Assembly (NCBI GenBank): GCA_900073065.1
Contig: FJOG01000011.1
Span: 1,434,912 to 1,498,911, forward strand
DNA: 64,000 bases
Direction: 5' to 3'
Source of the DNA: Phialocephala subalpina
Lineage: Eukaryota > Ascomycota > Leotiomycetes > Helotiales > Mollisiaceae
Positions 60,140 through 64,000 of the stretch are shown piece after piece. The notes under the pieces were generated by a model. That model was not told the DNA's origin and did no database searches. It worked only from the letters and a program-made list of their open reading frames with translations. The stretch's first letter is position 1. Each line of letters begins with the position of its first letter. The position numbers were made by a program, and so were the translations under genes.

Positions 60140-60973
60140 AGTTATGTCGGAAAGTGGATGAGATCTGGGTCGAGGTTTCGGTATTTCTCAAGTGGACTTG
60201 CTGTGATGTTGACTCACCAAGACCAATGCCAGATGTAGTGATCCTATGTTATGAATCGACGCAGCGCATGTTCATATAGATCTGTAACCGGAGCTCTAAG
60301 AGAACGTCATCGCAGGATCTTTTTTTTCCCTTTCGCGCTGAGGTTTCAGCCCCGAAGCTTTGCGGGTCACCGACGTTCAAGGAGCGAGAATCTCAGCATC
60401 GCAGTCTTTGTTTTGTGGTTTGAAAATGAATCACCTATGGGAAGTTCATGGAAATGCCCTAAGTGGATATAGTTACGTCTTCGATGTTGTTTTGGGCCAG
60501 ATTGTCAGTCCTGTCTCTCGAATCTCAACGGCCCTCTCCTGAAGTGAGATAGAAACCTGAAAGACAACTTTGACTTACCTGTCTTTGTGGTGAGGTTTCA
60601 CCGCGTGGAGTGTTTCGCTCATGTGCTGCATAGAAACGGAATCTAAAGCGGGGTAGAGTCGCGCAGTTGCAGATGACGATCCTCTTGTAAGTCAAGTTAC
60701 ACCAACTCAGACTGTCTGAGTTTCTGCAGCCATCCGATGAAACCCCGTTGAGTCAATTCTTTCCTAGAAGAGGCGGATTATCAAGTCTTGAACTCAACAT
60801 ATCATCTTTTTATAAATATTGAACCCAGGGTATCAAGATCCTTTGTGGGAGAAAAACGTCATAAGTCAATGGCTGCGTGAGAGGGGTGAATGTTGATCAA
60901 GCGAAAACTCAGGGGAAGCGAGAATTACTGTGCATGAGGATGGCCACAAAGCAACCAGCATGTTCTCCGCACA
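60140..60973. other. Region between paralogues A and B
   Basis: May include upstream exons or the promoter of paralogue A. No clear start codon in frame with A was found. Short frames here lack family features. Confidence 0.35.
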
Positions 60974-61668
60974 TCAACCTAAATATCTGCATCCAAACCA
61001 ATTCTTGCGAGCATGTTCAGCGGCCCACTTCGCTTGCTGTGCGTTGTTGTCATCTTTCTGCCGTCTCCCTCTTCCGAAATACGCGAAGCCATCATGTTGT
61101 GTCAGCTTGAACACCTTCAAAATTCTACCCCTCTCCACCTCAGCTGCCACATCTTCCCAATCTTCTTCAAAGTTATGACCTTTGAACAACATTCCATTTG
61201 GGTGTTCTTCATCCACATGTATCAATGTCACCGTCCCACAAATCCTCTTTCCATACTCCCTGCCCTGTTCTTCATCTTCCCTATCTTCCTCAACATGTGC
61301 CTCTTCTCTGAAAGTCTAACATCTTCGTCTTCTACCTGATAAATTATACCAAGCATGATTGGTGGTTTCGAGGGCGCCGCTTCCAGAAGCTTCAGCACCT
61401 CGCGAGTGCTCAAACGTACACGAGTCTCGATGCATAGCTTCAATTTAGCTTCCAAGCCAAGAAAGATGTTCAAGGGGCCTGTGTGGCCTGAGATATTGAA
61501 AGGGATGAGATCATGGTTGGAAGCAAGGGTTTCTGGAAAGATATTGAAAACAGTCGCAATGGTGATGAAAAAGGTGTCCCGGAGGAGGCGGCGGGGAACT
61601 TTGAGTGCATCGATAGAAGATCCACGCAAAGGTCTAATTTTCTTGAGATAGACGGGCAGAATGGACAT
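60974..61668 (-). CDS. Paralogue B of an unrecognised protein family (one frame change)
   Basis: Begins at the ATG at 61668 (MSILPVYLKKIRPLRGSSID) and reads through FFITIATVFNIFPETLASN, LGLEAKLKLCIETRVRL and PIMLGIIYQVEDEDVRLSE. The matching C-terminal part (EDEEQGREYGKRICGTVTLI ... HPNGMLFKGHNFEEDWEDVA ... VFKLTQHDGFAYFG, ending at 60974) is in another frame. The switch falls between about 61310 and 61330. A very short AG-bounded stretch there could be an intron only if about 20-28 bp were allowed, so an indel or sequence error is more likely. About 230 residues in all. No signal peptide, membrane segment or known domain was seen. It lies about 0.8 kb upstream (in transcription terms) of the broken paralogue A. 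Confidence 0.5.
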
Positions 61669-62733
61669 GGTAAATGTAGGTTTCCTTAGAAGTCATGAGA
61701 TGTTATGAGGAGAAATAAAGCGTGAAAGGAAGGGGTTCGAAGGCTCAAAGCACACGTATATGTAGTCCTTCTTTATCGGTCCCCTTGACACAGAGCGGGT
61801 CAGTGGTCTCTGTTTGGTCTCATTTTGAGGCTTTGCGACGTCACTGAGACTAGCAAAGATTTGGGTCGGGCCCTTTGTTACGGTTGGAAGCTCGCAAGAC
61901 AATTTCAAGCATGGTCTCAGACCCCGACATCCTCAATAAATCAAAGCAAAGAACGTTCAAGAAGACAACAGAAAACATAGATTCAATTTGCGGTGGGTCG
62001 ATTCTCGGCGTCTCTTTGTCTCTTTGTCTCAATACTGGAGGCTTCTTTGGTGGACGTTGTGGAAGTGAGAACTGTGGGGGAGTGAGCGACCCCTCGATCA
62101 ACCAATAGTCGGCATCTCTGCACTCAGACAATTCCACTCCTGCCAACTTGAAAAGTAGAGCTTCTCTCAAACAAACGAGGCCAAACACGTGCATGTCATC
62201 TCACTGCTTGTGTATGGCTGCACTAGCGATGTGGCGTTTTCAGGCAGTCGGCCACAACCCAGCCTCGTTCTGCCAGCACTTTATGACGTGTCACGGGCTT
62301 CCTGGTAGGCGTCTTTCCGAAAATTGGGCAGCAATTAGATTTCATAGCCTCGATATAGTCGCTTGCAAAACCGGCTTCCCCTTCCACAACTCCGCAAGGT
62401 CACTAGAGAGCTATACTACATGTAGTTCAACACAACTTAGTTTATATGTCTGTGGCAAACATACTCGAGCAGCCAAGACGGTCGGCCGAGACTGTTCATC
62501 CTTATCGTATCCTCTCCAGAGAACACGATACTGCCTAGAAATTTCAGCCTTACCCCACGTTTTTACTCCGACTTCTTGCTTAATCGAGAGCCCCAGCCAG
62601 CCCACCTCACAATCTTCCTCAACCAAGCTCTTCACTTCTCTCCAACTCTCCAATATCCCCTTAGGGATAGTCTTCCGGCCACCTTTCAATTGAAGCTCAC
62701 CACTATTTGTGTTCCTTTGGGACTTTCACCGTC
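61669..62733. promoter_or_regulatory. Divergent intergenic region, paralogue B / NLR gene
   Basis: About 1.06 kb between start codons on opposite strands. Open frames here look random. No specific site was recognised. Confidence 0.35.
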
Positions 62734-64000
62734 ATGTCTAGTGTGCTGGCGAATGCTTCACCACTAAAACCCGAAATTCGTCTGGCGCAAGCTGTTTCGC
62801 AGTTCGAGGCCGACCTCTCGAGCGATCAGAAAGCTACTCTTCGTACATACAGATCTCAAATTCAAGATGTTCCCCCAGATCCTAGCGACGTCATGCGCCT
62901 CACCGCCGAGATTGACCGTCGCGCAACTGGAAAGAGGGGCGCCGGACGTTGCTTTGGACCAAGAATGACGAATTTCCTCCACGCCGTTCAGCAATTCGCT
63001 GCCGTTGGGGACGTCATGATAGGCGGCTCCCAGAACCTCATTGCCTGTGGTGTCTGGTCGCTAGTACGAATATCATTGCTTGTCAGTGTCCCTTTACCTT
63101 CTTTACTGCGTGTGGTTACTAATACTTTTGTAGTCGATTGTAAACTTCTCTTCCTACCTCGAAAAATTATCTAGTCTCCTCATGAATGCTGGCCGCTCGG
63201 CTCCCCGTTACCAAACCATCGCCTTGCTCTATACCCGATCCAAGAAATTGCAATCACACTTGGCCGAATACTTTATTGTGGTAGTTGGTCTTTGTCATAT
63301 GCTATTCAGGTTCACACAGAAGTCGACTATTGGGCAATTTGCATCGAGTCTTAGCGACTCCGAGCTGGGGGCGTACCAATCGAACCTCGATCTCTGGGCA
63401 AATTCGATCAAAGAGGAGGTTAGCATGCTAGTGGCGGAGAAGATTGAGGAGGAAGCCCAAGAAAACACCGGGTTCAGAGCTCTTTTGAGTAAAGGTTCCA
63501 AATCTGCATCGCTTGAGCAGAAGATAAAGAAAAGACTACGAGTCCTCGATTGCTGCTCTACGTACGATTACGAGACGCCATGGAAGCAGAGTCGAAAGGT
63601 CGGAAACGCCACTCTTTTCAATCGAACAGCCGACTACCAGGACTGGAAAGGTCAAGCAAGTTCCTGTACAATTCTGTATATAGGCAAGCTAGGATCTGGA
63701 AAATCCGTGCTACTGGCCAATATTGTCGACGATCTAAATCTCTACGTTCAGAGTAAAGATATTGCAGTAGCTTATTTCTTTTGCCGCCACGACATTCCTG
63801 AAAGTTTGAACGCAGGGACAATTATTAGGTCTCTAGTTCGACAATTGCTACGCCCTATTCCGGACCTTGAGATGGTGCCTGAATTTTTAGATGATATTAC
63901 TTCGGCTCCAGATTTCGAACGTTTGTTCAGTTTGCTTCGATGCAACCTTCCACCTACCTACAAAGCGTATTTCATCCTGGACGGGCTGGATGAATGTGAC
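62734..64000 (+). CDS. NACHT-domain NLR (fungal STAND) protein, 5' part
   Basis: Two exons seen (62734-63081 and 63134 to the window edge) around a 52 bp intron; 405 residues, no stop. The ATG of MSSVLANASPLKPEIRLAQA is chosen; an in-frame GTG upstream is ignored. The helical N-terminal domain (RRATGKRGAGRCFGPRMTNF, then QNLIACGVWSLVRISLL|SIVNFSSYLEKL) is of the kind often found ahead of NACHT in ascomycete NLRs. A linker (VLDCCSTYDYETPWKQSRKV) precedes the NACHT NTPase: Walker A GKLGSGKSVLLANIVDD at about 300-316 and Walker B YFILDGLDECD at about 395-405, where the window ends. Fungal NLRs sense non-self or infection and can trigger cell death. The C-terminal sensor (ankyrin, WD40 or TPR) is beyond the edge. 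Confidence 0.92.

Noticed and set aside
1..64000. CRISPR arrays, bacterial operons, prophage
   Set aside because: The sequence is eukaryotic, with spliceosomal introns, and no spaced direct-repeat array was seen.

Overview
The window is nuclear DNA of a filamentous ascomycete (Pezizomycotina). The evidence is the 46-101 bp GT-AG introns with CTGAC/CTAAC-like branch points, the conserved fungal genes (nudF/LIS1, Stu2, Cdc24, Mrp10, a TFIP11/Ntr1-type G-patch protein) and AT-rich transposon relics whose in-frame stops look like the product of RIP (repeat-induced point mutation). A leotiomycete is plausible but I cannot prove it. All gene models were spliced by eye. One run of Ns (15249-15583) is an assembly gap.

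Layout. 1-4.8 kb is a RIP-degraded, AT-rich transposon graveyard. A small TerD-like ORF (5.05-5.5 kb) lies next to it. 6699-8539 is one complete but dead pogo/Fot1-type DNA transposon with TIRs and a TA target duplication. 8.7-23.2 kb is an accessory and metabolic stretch: GT32 mannosyltransferase, secreted sphingomyelinase-like phosphodiesterase, GFA/CENP-V enzyme, flavin monooxygenase, F-box protein, a damaged Ser/Thr-rich secreted protein gene, and a DJ-1/Hsp31 protein. 24-54.8 kb is the conserved core: spliceosome disassembly factor, LIS1 and Stu2 (divergent), a 10.6 kb stretch without a convincing gene, a large disordered protein with a PP1-docking-like motif, Mrp10 (mS37), Cdc24, and an F-box/WD40 SCF adaptor. 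56.7-64 kb turns accessory again: a membrane glycosyltransferase, two diverged paralogues of an unrecognised family (one broken by a hAT-type insertion and a frameshift), and the 5' part of a NACHT-type NLR gene that runs off the right edge.

How the genes relate. There is no metabolic cluster. LIS1 and Stu2 share one intergenic region and both act on microtubules and the dynein system. Cdc24 and the F-box/WD40 gene share another. The most interesting material is the NLR gene, the paralogue pair with its precisely mappable hAT insertion, the dead but still readable pogo element, and the damaged mucin-like gene.
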